A program made the position numbers and the translations under genes. Under the pieces are notes generated by a model. It saw only the letters and a list, made by a program, of their open reading frames with translations, ran no database searches and was not told the DNA's origin. From Hyphomicrobiaceae bacterium (GTDB taxonomy: Bacteria; Pseudomonadota; Alphaproteobacteria; Rhizobiales; Hyphomicrobiaceae): a stretch of 7,053 bases of DNA. This document shows, piece after piece, positions 1 to 5,266 of the stretch; the stretch's first letter is position 1, and every line of letters starts with the position of its first letter. The DNA lies in NCBI GenBank assembly GCA_017353825.1, contig JAFMSC010000223.1, positions 1 to 7,053 on the forward strand. Direction: 5' to 3'.

Positions 1-2
1 AA

Positions 3-647
3 CCCGGCCCCGAGCCCCCTCGGCCATCCGTGATGCCCTCGGCGCCATTGGCGCCGGCGGTGCCCGCGGAGAGCAAGCCCGCCAAGCTGCCCAACCGGGC
101 CGCGTCGCCAGAGCCGCCGCCGGAGGGTCCCAAAACCGCCCAGGCGATCAAGGTACGCGTGGTGCGCGTAGCAACCGTCGGCGTAAGCCCGCAGGAGCAG
201 AGTGACACCGACACGGTGCGCGCGATCCAAACGGAGCTAAACCGGCTGGGCTATGGGCCGCTGGCTGCGGACGGAGTGATGCGCCCGGGGGTGCGCGCCG
301 CCATCATGGCGTTCGAGCAGGAACACCGCCTGGCGCTGACTGGGCAGGCGACGCAGGCCTTGCTAAAGCTGCTGCTGTTCGGGGCGCCGGTGCCGACGGG
401 AGCGGCCGCCCCGGTCGAAGCGCGCTCGCCGCAGGCCCAGGGCATGATCCGGCAGGTGCAGCAAATGCTGGCCGACCGTGGCTATCGGCCGGGCGCCATC
501 GATGGCCGGCTCAGTGCCGAGACGGTGGCGGCCATCCGCACCTTCGAGGCAGACCAGGGGCTCGTGCCAAAAGGGCGCATTTCTGCCGTGGTCCTGGAGC
601 GGCTGGAAGGCGGCCTCGGCGGCGGCGGCCGGCACAAGGAGCCATGA
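3..647 (+). CDS. Peptidoglycan-binding domain protein, two PG_binding_1 repeats (5' end outside window)
   Basis: The open frame has no stop back to the window edge. The first internal start codons (GTG at 30, ATG at 33) lack a Shine-Dalgarno sequence, so the true start most likely lies upstream and this is the C-terminal part. Numbering from the GTG at 30, residues 1-58 are a Pro/Ala-rich linker. Two PG_binding_1-type repeats follow at about 61-118 and 138-193. Each has the family pattern: an amphipathic helix with LNRLGYGP or LADRGYRPG, then the DG turn (ADGVM, IDGRL), then a second helix ending in AFEQEHRL or TFEADQGL, then the xGxA/GRIS turn. The fold is known to bind cell-wall peptidoglycan. 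No catalytic domain is visible, so a wall-anchoring role in the periplasm is inferred; an N-terminal membrane anchor or enzyme domain could lie upstream. The tail is Gly-rich and ends in RHKEP. A DUF1491 gene follows 114 bases later on the same strand. Confidence 0.85.
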   Translation, partial: PGPEPPRPSVMPSAPLAPAVPAESKPAKLPNRAASPEPPPEGPKTAQAIKVRVVRVATVGVSPQEQSDTDTVRAIQTELNRLGYGPLAADGVMRPGVRAAIMAFEQEHRLALTGQATQALLKLLLFGAPVPTGAAAPVEARSPQAQGMIRQVQQMLADRGYRPGAIDGRLSAETVAAIRTFEADQGLVPKGRISAVVLERLEGGLGGGGRHKEP

Positions 648-693
648 GCCCCGGATGGGGCCAACTCGTTGCGAGAGCCGGTTGGAGTCCCGC

Positions 694-723
694 TTGATCC
701 CGGCCTCGGCCGCACGTGATAAG
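694..723 (+). promoter_or_regulatory. Possible sigma-70-like promoter for the DUF1491 gene
   Basis: TTGATC at 694-699 and GATAAG at 718-723 are separated by 18 bases. Each hexamer matches 4 of 6 consensus positions. Transcription would start near 730, leaving a leader of about 30 bases before the TTG start at 762. In such GC-rich DNA an AT-containing pair in a gap of only 114 bases is suggestive, but the match is imperfect and the gene could equally be read through from the upstream peptidoglycan-binding gene. Confidence 0.3.
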
Positions 724-761
724 CTGCTTTAAGGGTACGCCCTCATTCGCGAGGCCCTTAC

Positions 762-1109
762 TTGCGCTTGAAGTCCGAGATCTGGGTCAAGGCGTACTTG
801 AGGCGCTGCCGCCTCGAAGGCGCCGACGCCCTGCTCGTGCGCCGAGGCGATGCCGATGCGGGGGCCATCTACATCAAGCTAAGCCGCCTCGACGGCACCG
901 CCTTGTTGTTCGGCCCCGCCCCGGCGGGTCTGGCGGGGGCGCGCGAGGACCGGCTGTGGGAGCCGTGCCTCAAGGGGAAGCCGGCCGGAGAAGCCGAGGT
1001 CGACGCGTTCCTGGAGCGGCAGGTCGGTTTCGATCAGGACATCTGGATCGTTGCCGTGGAGGACCGGGCGGGCCGTCATTTCCTCGATGACTGGCTTGCC
1101 CCGCCATAG
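762..1109 (+). CDS. DUF1491 family protein
   Basis: This is a 115-residue soluble protein of unknown function. It opens MRLKSEIWVKAYLRRC and carries VRRGDADAGAIYIKL (residues 26-40) followed by LDGTALLFGPAP. These are the hallmark stretches of the DUF1491 family, and the length is typical. The family is found mainly in Alphaproteobacteria and has no established activity. A TTG start is chosen because the family's conserved N-terminus begins exactly there and a GAGG Shine-Dalgarno sequence (751-754) sits 7 bases upstream. The C-terminus has acidic and aromatic residues (DQDIWIVAVED, then FLDDWLAPP). No signal peptide or membrane segment is seen, so it is probably cytoplasmic. It lies downstream of a peptidoglycan-binding gene on the same strand, perhaps co-transcribed; a functional link between the two is not shown. 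Confidence 0.93.
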   Translation: MRLKSEIWVKAYLRRCRLEGADALLVRRGDADAGAIYIKLSRLDGTALLFGPAPAGLAGAREDRLWEPCLKGKPAGEAEVDAFLERQVGFDQDIWIVAVEDRAGRHFLDDWLAPP

Positions 1110-1177
1110 TGTGCTCGGCTTCGCCAGCGGCTTGGACTCAAAGGCATGCGCCGCCCTCGAAACCAGCGAGGACTGAT

Positions 1178-1193
1178 TGGGGCTACGGCCCCA
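1178..1193 (+). terminator. Compact hairpin with UACG tetraloop, possible terminator of the DUF1491 transcript
   Basis: TGGGGC and GCCCCA pair as a perfect 6-bp stem around the loop TACG. In RNA this is a C(UACG)G tetraloop of the unusually stable UNCG class. It lies 68 bases after the DUF1491 stop. The bases that follow (TTCGTCT) are only modestly T-rich, so it is a weak intrinsic terminator at best; it could instead be a 3'-end stabilising hairpin. Confidence 0.35.
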
Positions 1194-1365
1194 TTCGTCT
1201 CCGACAGGGCCTGAGGGGCCCATTGGCGCCGCGTGTCAATGGAGATTGCAGCGCCCCTTCGAGATGGCCGACAGAATGCATGGCGGGAATGGAATTGCGC
1301 CCGAGGTACGGCGGCGTTGCGCCGCTTCCGGACTCGGACCTCGCCAGCCAACAGCGCAAGTTGCC

Positions 1366-1380
1366 TTAACCATCCGTTAA
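1366..1380 (+). promoter_or_regulatory. CtrA-type binding box TTAA-N7-TTAA
   Basis: TTAA at 1366-1369 and TTAA at 1377-1380 are separated by exactly 7 bases (CCATCCG), the full consensus for the alphaproteobacterial cell-cycle response regulator CtrA. The site is 102 bases upstream of the small gene at 1483 and is an AT-rich island in GC-rich sequence. GANTC methylation sites lie close on both sides (1331-1335, 1405-1409). The regulatory role is inferred from the motif and position alone. Confidence 0.5.
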
Positions 1381-1482
1381 CGCCTGTGGCGCTCAACTTC
1401 GCACGAATCGCTGCGAGGTGTGCGTTTGGGCAATCAGGGGAACCAACGGTCGCGCGGCGGCCCATCGGTTCGGGGGAGATCG

Positions 1483-1668
1483 ATGGCACACATTGTGCAA
1501 TTCCGCGTGGGCGAGGCACGGGAGGCAGCCGAGCCAGAATCCTCATTGCAGGGCGGCGCGCGGATCATCATTTTTCCCGGGGTGCGGCGCGAGCGCCACG
1601 TCGAGGCCGACGGCTTCGATGGCGACTGCAACGGTCCCGAGCGGGATTGGCTGCAATTGCCCGACTAG
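1483..1668 (+). CDS. Small conserved-type protein of unknown function (61 aa)
   Basis: The protein starts MAHIVQFR and has a core ARIIIFPGVRRERH (residues 26-39), then an acidic tail ending WLQLPD. Short proteins with a leading 'xIVxFR' and a central 'IIIFPGVRxER' motif occur in Hyphomicrobiales genomes as hypothetical proteins; this is recalled from family resemblance, not searched. The ATG at 1483 is chosen over an in-frame start at 1420 because GGGGGAG (1472-1478) ends 4 bases before it and the conserved-looking N-terminus begins here. It is probably cytoplasmic, with no signal peptide or membrane helix. It stands alone, preceded by a CtrA-like box and followed 36 bases after its stop by a long imperfect hairpin, consistent with a monocistronic transcript. 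Function is unknown. Confidence 0.7.
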   Translation: MAHIVQFRVGEAREAAEPESSLQGGARIIIFPGVRRERHVEADGFDGDCNGPERDWLQLPD

Positions 1669-1704
1669 CCGTCCATCACGAGCACCGCCGAGGCTATCCG
1701 CGTT

Positions 1705-1738
1705 GCTCCCAATCGGGTTCTCGACCCATTGGGCGAGC
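1705..1738 (+). terminator. Long imperfect hairpin after the 61-aa gene
   Basis: The left arm (1705-1718) and right arm (1724-1738) pair through 13 base pairs: GCT/AGC, CCCAAT/ATTGGG and GGGT/ACCC, with a CG bulge on the right, a C bulge on the left, and a 5-base loop TCTCG. It begins 36 bases after the stop of the small gene. There is no T-run downstream, so factor-independent termination is uncertain; a transcript-end structure or a relic palindromic repeat are alternatives. Confidence 0.4.
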
Positions 1739-2132
1739 CTTCCTCGGCGCCAGTCAACGTCCTTCATCCACTCTCGAAGGCCGGTGGAGGTCGCCGAAGG
1801 CGTCGGCGGCCGCCCTTGCAAGACTGATGGTTGCCCGCAGGATGAACCGGCGCTGAACGGCCGAATCTGCCGATGTTCAGGTGGCCCGCGATGACCTTGG
1901 ATCGGGAAGCGCGCCCGTATCTTCCGGAGCGGGGGGAAAGAGGAGTGTGCCACCGTGCGTCGGACGGGCGCTGTCTCGCCCAACGGCCGACCGGCGTTGC
2001 GCGGACAGCGCGTCGCGTGTGACCGGCCGCGCCGCGAAGCGGGCGGGCGCATCGCCGCGGCTTGCGAGCACGGCTTTGCTGGCGCGAGCGTGGCTCTCAT
2101 GTTCGCTCGCATGGCGGGCCGACCTGCGTGGG

Positions 2133-2283
2133 GCATTCTGGTTCTTGGTCGACCCGAGCGAATGGCTACTGTTCGGCTCGGGCACCGTGCTGGCGTGCGT
2201 CTTGGTCCTCGCTATCCTGTTCGCCGGCTCGAAGCTGCCGGGCAACCGCGCTGCTCGCGGCCTGCGCACTGCTGGTGAACGCT
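2133..2283 (+). pseudogene. Candidate remnant of a YdcF/ElyC-type membrane protein N-terminus, frameshifted
   Basis: From 2133 to 2243 the frame reads AFWFLVDPSEWLLFGSG and then a hydrophobic helix ending AGSKLPG. This resembles the start of YdcF/ElyC-type (DUF218) proteins, which commonly open with a FWFLxxPSNLLL-like membrane segment. From 2242 the next frame continues ATALLAACALLVNA, which would supply the usual second hydrophobic segment after a one-base shift. The catalytic-type DUF218 domain that should follow is absent; the intact membrane-protein gene begins within 40 bases. I infer a truncated, frameshifted relic. Alternatives are a chance hydrophobic stretch or a genuine extra N-terminal helix of the downstream protein. 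Confidence 0.33.
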
Positions 2284-2321
2284 ACGCAGATTCATCACTG
2301 GCGAATGAGAGGCTGGCGGGC

Positions 2322-3614
2322 ATGCAACCGATTGCGGCGGACATAGCAGCGGAAATGGCTCCAGCGAGCTCCGCCCTGCTGGAGCGCAAAGGCGACCTTG
2401 CCGAGTCCGGGATCGGCCGGTTGTTGCTTGTGCCCGCCGCGTTCGTGCTCTACTGGGTCTCGGCCCTCATCCTGGAATCGCGCGGCGGCACCACCCACTT
2501 CGGCGCCGACGCCCATCTCTACACCCTGCTCGCCGACGGCTACGTGCACGAGCGGGTGGCGCGCTTCCACCCCGTGACGACGACGCTGGCGGTGGTGTGG
2601 CTGAGGGCCCTGAGCCCGCTCACGGCGTGGTTCTCCACGCTGACCCTGCTGAAGGCGCTGTTCGCCGCCGTCGGCGCGCTCGGCGTGTGGGGGGCGATGG
2701 CCGCGTTCGCGGCCGTCGTACCGCGCCGGTTCGTGGCGCTGCTGGGGGTCATCTACGCCGTCTCGTTCAGCGTGTGGTTCTTCTCCGGTGTCGAGGAGTC
2801 CAAGATCGTCTCGGCAACGCTCACAGCGTTCTATATCGCCGCCTATATGCGGCTGCGCCGATCCTGGAGCGTGCGCGGCGCCCTCCTGCTGACGGGGATC
2901 TTGCTGGTGGCGTGCCTCAACGAGATCGTCGCAGGGTTCTTGGTCGTCATCCCCGCTGTCGATGCACTGGTGAAGAAGGGCTGGCGGCTCAGCGGCAACT
3001 GGTGGATCGGCTGGCACGCACTGACGGCCCCGCTCGCGCTCGTCTTTCTGGAGGTCGCCGTCAATGGCTGGCTCGTCAAAGCGAACGCCGATCCGGAAGG
3101 CGCATCGCACTTGAGCATGCTGCTCTACTATGTGACCCAGAACCGATACGGTCTAGGGACCGTCGTCGATTTCGTCGTCCGCTGGCTCTTCTACAGCATC
3201 GCCGCGCCGGCACTGGACGCCGGCCACGGCGCCCGCACCGACTATGCCGGCGACTACGGCCCGGATGTGACGGTGGGGAGCTATTTCTCCTCGCCGATCT
3301 CAGCGGGAATGGCGATCCTGTTCGGCGCGATCGTGGCGGCATGTGTGCTGCCCCGCTATCGTCGGGCGTGCCGGGATACTGCCCTCGCCGGCATGTCGCA
3401 GGCGCTCATCGCCTATGCCCTGTTGCGGGCGGCCTTCTTCTTCGCCGTCTATCCGGGCGAGTGCCTCATCTTCAGCGCCAGCACCACGCTGGCGCATATG
3501 CTGCTGCTCGCCATGCCGTTCACCGCGTCAGCCTTCCCGCGGAAGGAGGCGCTGCTCGCGGCCTTCGCGGCGCTCCTCTTCGTCGTCAACGCCACCTTCA
3601 TCATCGGCCAGTAG
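2322..3614 (+). CDS. Polytopic inner-membrane protein, GT-C glycosyltransferase-like layout
   Basis: The protein has 430 residues with about ten or eleven hydrophobic segments, roughly at 33-51, 84-100, 108-133, 137-155, 163-178, 186-211, 229-247, 326-344, 357-377, 384-404 and 409-427. After the first segment comes GADAHLYTLLADGY (61-74), reminiscent of the D-x-x-x-Y loop after helix 1 in GT-C glycosyltransferases (PMT/ArnT-type), which transfer sugars from polyprenyl-phosphate carriers on the outer face of the membrane. Other polar motifs are SGVEESKI (155-162), CLNEIVAG (198-205) and VYPGECLIF (376-384); the acidic residues could be functional. A long loop at about 250-325 contains DYAGDYGPD. 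I do not recognise a named family, so the activity is an inference from layout. The ATG at 2322 is chosen because GAGAGG lies 9 bases upstream; ATG 2355 is an alternative, and the frame is open back to 1881. It converges with metC. Confidence 0.8.
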   Translation: MQPIAADIAAEMAPASSALLERKGDLAESGIGRLLLVPAAFVLYWVSALILESRGGTTHFGADAHLYTLLADGYVHERVARFHPVTTTLAVVWLRALSPLTAWFSTLTLLKALFAAVGALGVWGAMAAFAAVVPRRFVALLGVIYAVSFSVWFFSGVEESKIVSATLTAFYIAAYMRLRRSWSVRGALLLTGILLVACLNEIVAGFLVVIPAVDALVKKGWRLSGNWWIGWHALTAPLALVFLEVAVNGWLVKANADPEGASHLSMLLYYVTQNRYGLGTVVDFVVRWLFYSIAAPALDAGHGARTDYAGDYGPDVTVGSYFSSPISAGMAILFGAIVAACVLPRYRRACRDTALAGMSQALIAYALLRAAFFFAVYPGECLIFSASTTLAHMLLLAMPFTASAFPRKEALLAAFAALLFVVNATFIIGQ

Positions 3615-3627
3615 GCGGGAATGCGCC

Positions 3628-3645
3628 GCAGGCCTCGGGGCCTGC
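3628..3645 (+). terminator. GC-rich hairpin after the membrane-protein gene
   Basis: GCAGGCC pairs with GGCCTGC as a perfect 7-bp stem around the loop TCGG, starting 14 bases after the stop at 3614. It lies in the gap between two convergent genes, where terminators are expected. No T-run follows, so efficient intrinsic termination is not assured. Confidence 0.45.
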
Positions 3646-3742
3646 CCGTCCGGTCCGACCGCTGCCGGTGCTCCCGTGAAGACCCGTGGAGGGTGCGGTG
3701 CGGAGACCCTTGCGGGCCGCGGCGGAATTTTGGGACTGACGG

Positions 3743-3763
3743 GTCGTCCGTCGACCGGGCGAC
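3743..3763 (-). terminator. Possible hairpin after metC
   Basis: GTCGTCCG and CGGGCGAC flank the loop TCGAC. On the minus-strand transcript the stem is GTCG/CGAC and CCG/CGG interrupted by one A-C mismatch; on the plus strand that position is a G-U pair. It lies 34 bases beyond the metC stop. No T-run is present, so it is a weak candidate. Confidence 0.25.
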
Positions 3764-3797
3764 TAGCGAGGTTGACCCACCCGCTTCCTGTCCTCGG

Positions 3798-4988
3798 CTA
3801 TCCAGCCGCAGCAAGGCGGGCGAAGCCGGCATCCAGATCGGCCTTGAGGTCGTCCACGTCCTCCAGGCCAATGTGGAGGCGCACTGTCGGTCCTTCCGGC
3901 TGCCAAACCGTCGCCGAGCGCGCCCTGGCGGCTTCGAAGGGCAGCACCAGGCTCTCGTAGCCGCCCCACGAGGCACCGATACCGAACAACTCCAATCCCT
4001 CGATCATGGCCGCCAGCGCCGTCTTCGCGCACGGCTTGAGCACCACAGAGAACAGCCCACAGGCGCCGAGAAAGTCGCGCTTCCACAGCTCGTGCTGGGG
4101 ATGGCTCGGCAGCGCCGGATAGAGCACGCGCGCCACCTCGGGGCGCTGTTCCAGCCAGCGGGCGACTTCCACGCCGGAGCGCCAGTGTCGCTCCAGCCGC
4201 ACGTCGAGCGTGCGCACCCCGCGCAGGCCGAGGAACATCTCCTCCGTCCCCGCGCAGATGCCCAAGCCGCCGGCCTCTGCAACCAACTTGTGGGCCAGGG
4301 GTTCGGCGACGGTGATGGCGCCGAGCATGGCGTCAGCGTGGCCGACGACGTATTTGGTGCCGGCTTGGATCGAGATATCGACGCCATGCTGGAACGGCTT
4401 GAAGTAGAGCGGGCTGGCCCAGGTATTGTCCATGGCCAAAAGGGCTCCGCCTGCGTGCGCCGCCGCGGCGATGGCCGGGATGTCCTGCACCTCGAAGGTG
4501 AGCGAGCCGGGGCTCTCCGCGTACACGAGCGTGGTGTTAGGGCGCATCAGCCCAGCGATGCCAGCGCCGATGGTCGGGTCGTAGTAGGTGCTCTCGACGC
4601 CGAAGCGCGTCAGAGGGCCGTCGCAAATCTTGCGAGTCGGCTGATAGACCGTGTCCGCCACCAGCATGTGGTCGCCCGCCCTGGTGAAGGTGAGAAGGGC
4701 GGTGGCGATGGCAGCGGCCCCGGACGGCGCCAGCCAGGCGCGCGCTCCGCCTTCAAGTTGCGCGATTGCGGCTTCGAGCGCCTCCGAGGTGGGCGTGCCG
4801 CGCCGACCATAAACATAACGCTGATCGCGGCGCTCGAAGCTGTCGAGCGATTTGAAGAGGACTGTCGAGCCCCGATACACCGGCGTATTGACAAAGCCAT
4901 GGTGGGCGAACGGATCGCGCCCCCCTTGTACGACGGCTGTGGCCTGCCCCCGCGGTCGCCGCGGCTTGTCGGGCTGGTCGGAGCTCAT
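3798..4988 (-). CDS. metC: Cystathionine beta-lyase (PLP-dependent)
   Basis: This 396-residue protein of the Cys/Met-metabolism PLP family has the usual length. The enzyme cleaves cystathionine to homocysteine, pyruvate and ammonia in methionine synthesis, in the cytoplasm as a tetramer. Visible active-site features: YVYGRRGTPT with Y60 and R62, which bind PLP phosphate from the neighbouring subunit; Y115 in ADTVYQPTR, which stacks on the cofactor; D187 in MDNTW, which contacts the pyridine nitrogen; K212 in the GTKYVVGH motif, the Schiff-base lysine; and R370 in VRLHIGLED, the substrate-carboxylate arginine. SWGGYESL (340-347), with Trp after Ser, favours beta-lyase over cystathionine gamma-synthase or gamma-lyase, which usually have SLGG. 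The motif after the lysine reads GHADAM where GHSD is commoner, probably harmless. The ATG at 4988 matches the family start; its Shine-Dalgarno sequence is weak (AAGGG about 11 bases upstream). No SAM riboswitch-like element or other met gene is seen nearby. Confidence 0.94.
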   Translation of the reverse strand: MSSDQPDKPRRPRGQATAVVQGGRDPFAHHGFVNTPVYRGSTVLFKSLDSFERRDQRYVYGRRGTPTSEALEAAIAQLEGGARAWLAPSGAAAIATALLTFTRAGDHMLVADTVYQPTRKICDGPLTRFGVESTYYDPTIGAGIAGLMRPNTTLVYAESPGSLTFEVQDIPAIAAAAHAGGALLAMDNTWASPLYFKPFQHGVDISIQAGTKYVVGHADAMLGAITVAEPLAHKLVAEAGGLGICAGTEEMFLGLRGVRTLDVRLERHWRSGVEVARWLEQRPEVARVLYPALPSHPQHELWKRDFLGACGLFSVVLKPCAKTALAAMIEGLELFGIGASWGGYESLVLPFEAARARSATVWQPEGPTVRLHIGLEDVDDLKADLDAGFARLAAAG

Positions 4989-5195
4989 GAGATTGAACGC
5001 CCTTCGTTGCGGCCCGCCGGTTTGCCGGTGGAAATCGGGCGGTCTTCGCCCTCAGCACCCTTGGACTCTACGACTCGCTTCGCGAGGTCCTGGACCGTTG
5101 GCCGCCGGTTGATGCCCACCCGCGGCCGATGAAACGGCTCCGCTCGCCGCGAGTGCGACCGGGACGTTGCGACAAGCGCTGAAACTCAATTTGGC

Positions 5196-5247
5196 ACGCC
5201 GAGTTCCTTTGCAGCCACGCTTCGGCGCACGGGTCGAGGCTCGGCGT
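5196..5247 (-). other. 8-bp perfect inverted repeat in the gap before metC
   Basis: ACGCCGAG (5196-5203) and CTCGGCGT (5240-5247) are perfect inverted repeats with a 36-base spacer that itself contains a small CGC-TTCG-GCG hairpin (5218-5227). The element lies 20-71 bases after the stop of the secreted-protein gene and could form a branched 3'-end structure on that transcript. No T-run follows. Nothing else recognisable, including no clear promoter for metC, was found in 4989-5266. Confidence 0.3.
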
Positions 5248-5266
5248 TGGGTATGACGGGTGCCCA

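Larger units (their letters stand above)
1110..1482. other. Intergenic stretch with hairpins and a CtrA-like box
   Basis: No convincing gene lies in these 373 bases; open frames crossing it have Arg/Ser/Pro-rich low-information translations. It holds a UACG-loop hairpin (1178-1193), a 6-bp inverted repeat CCATTG/CAATGG with an 11-base spacer (1220-1242), a short GCGGCG/CGCCGC hairpin (1311-1325), and the TTAA-N7-TTAA box (1366-1380). GANTC sites, the target of the CcrM methylase in this class of bacteria, occur at 1135, 1331 and 1405; three in this length is not clearly more than chance. Confidence 0.6.
1669..2321. other. 653-base stretch without an intact gene
   Basis: It contains an imperfect 13-bp hairpin (1705-1738) and a candidate gene remnant (2133-2283). 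Several frames are open on both strands, as expected at this GC content, but they overlap one another and have low-information Arg/Ala/Pro/Ser-rich translations. The frame of the downstream membrane protein is open back to 1881, but most of that extension does not look like protein. Confidence 0.55.

Noticed and set aside
1233..1856. A 207-codon open frame on the + strand covering the CtrA-like box and the 61-aa gene
   Set aside because: Its translation has no recognisable domain, it lacks a good ribosome binding site, and it overlaps the better-supported small gene in another frame.
1881..2321. Extension of the membrane protein to a start at 1881 (577 residues)
   Set aside because: The first 84 residues are low-information Arg/Ala/Ser sequence, and the ATG at 2322 has a well-placed GAGAGG. 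The open frame is better explained by high GC plus a gene relic.
2295..3110. A 271-codon open frame on the - strand opposite the membrane protein
   Set aside because: Its translation is rich in Arg, His, Gln and Asp, as expected from reading hydrophobic codons in reverse; no domain is seen and the + strand product is coherent.
2597..3679. A 360-codon open frame on the + strand in another frame over the membrane protein
   Set aside because: The product is Arg-rich with no domain, and it fully overlaps the coherent 430-residue membrane protein.
5037..5086. Short hairpins GGGCG/CGCCC and CTCGC/GCGAG upstream of metC
   Set aside because: Five-base GC stems are common by chance in sequence of this composition, and their position in the metC leader gives no specific regulatory signal.
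3621..5132. A 503-codon open frame on the + strand across metC
   Set aside because: It lies antisense to a gene with all cystathionine beta-lyase active-site residues. Its translation is Arg/Gly/Ala-rich without domain motifs, typical of an antisense shadow at high GC.
4989..5266. A SAM riboswitch (SAM-II type) upstream of metC
   Set aside because: Looked for because such elements precede methionine genes in Alphaproteobacteria, but no recognisable conserved core or pseudoknot arrangement was seen close to the metC start.
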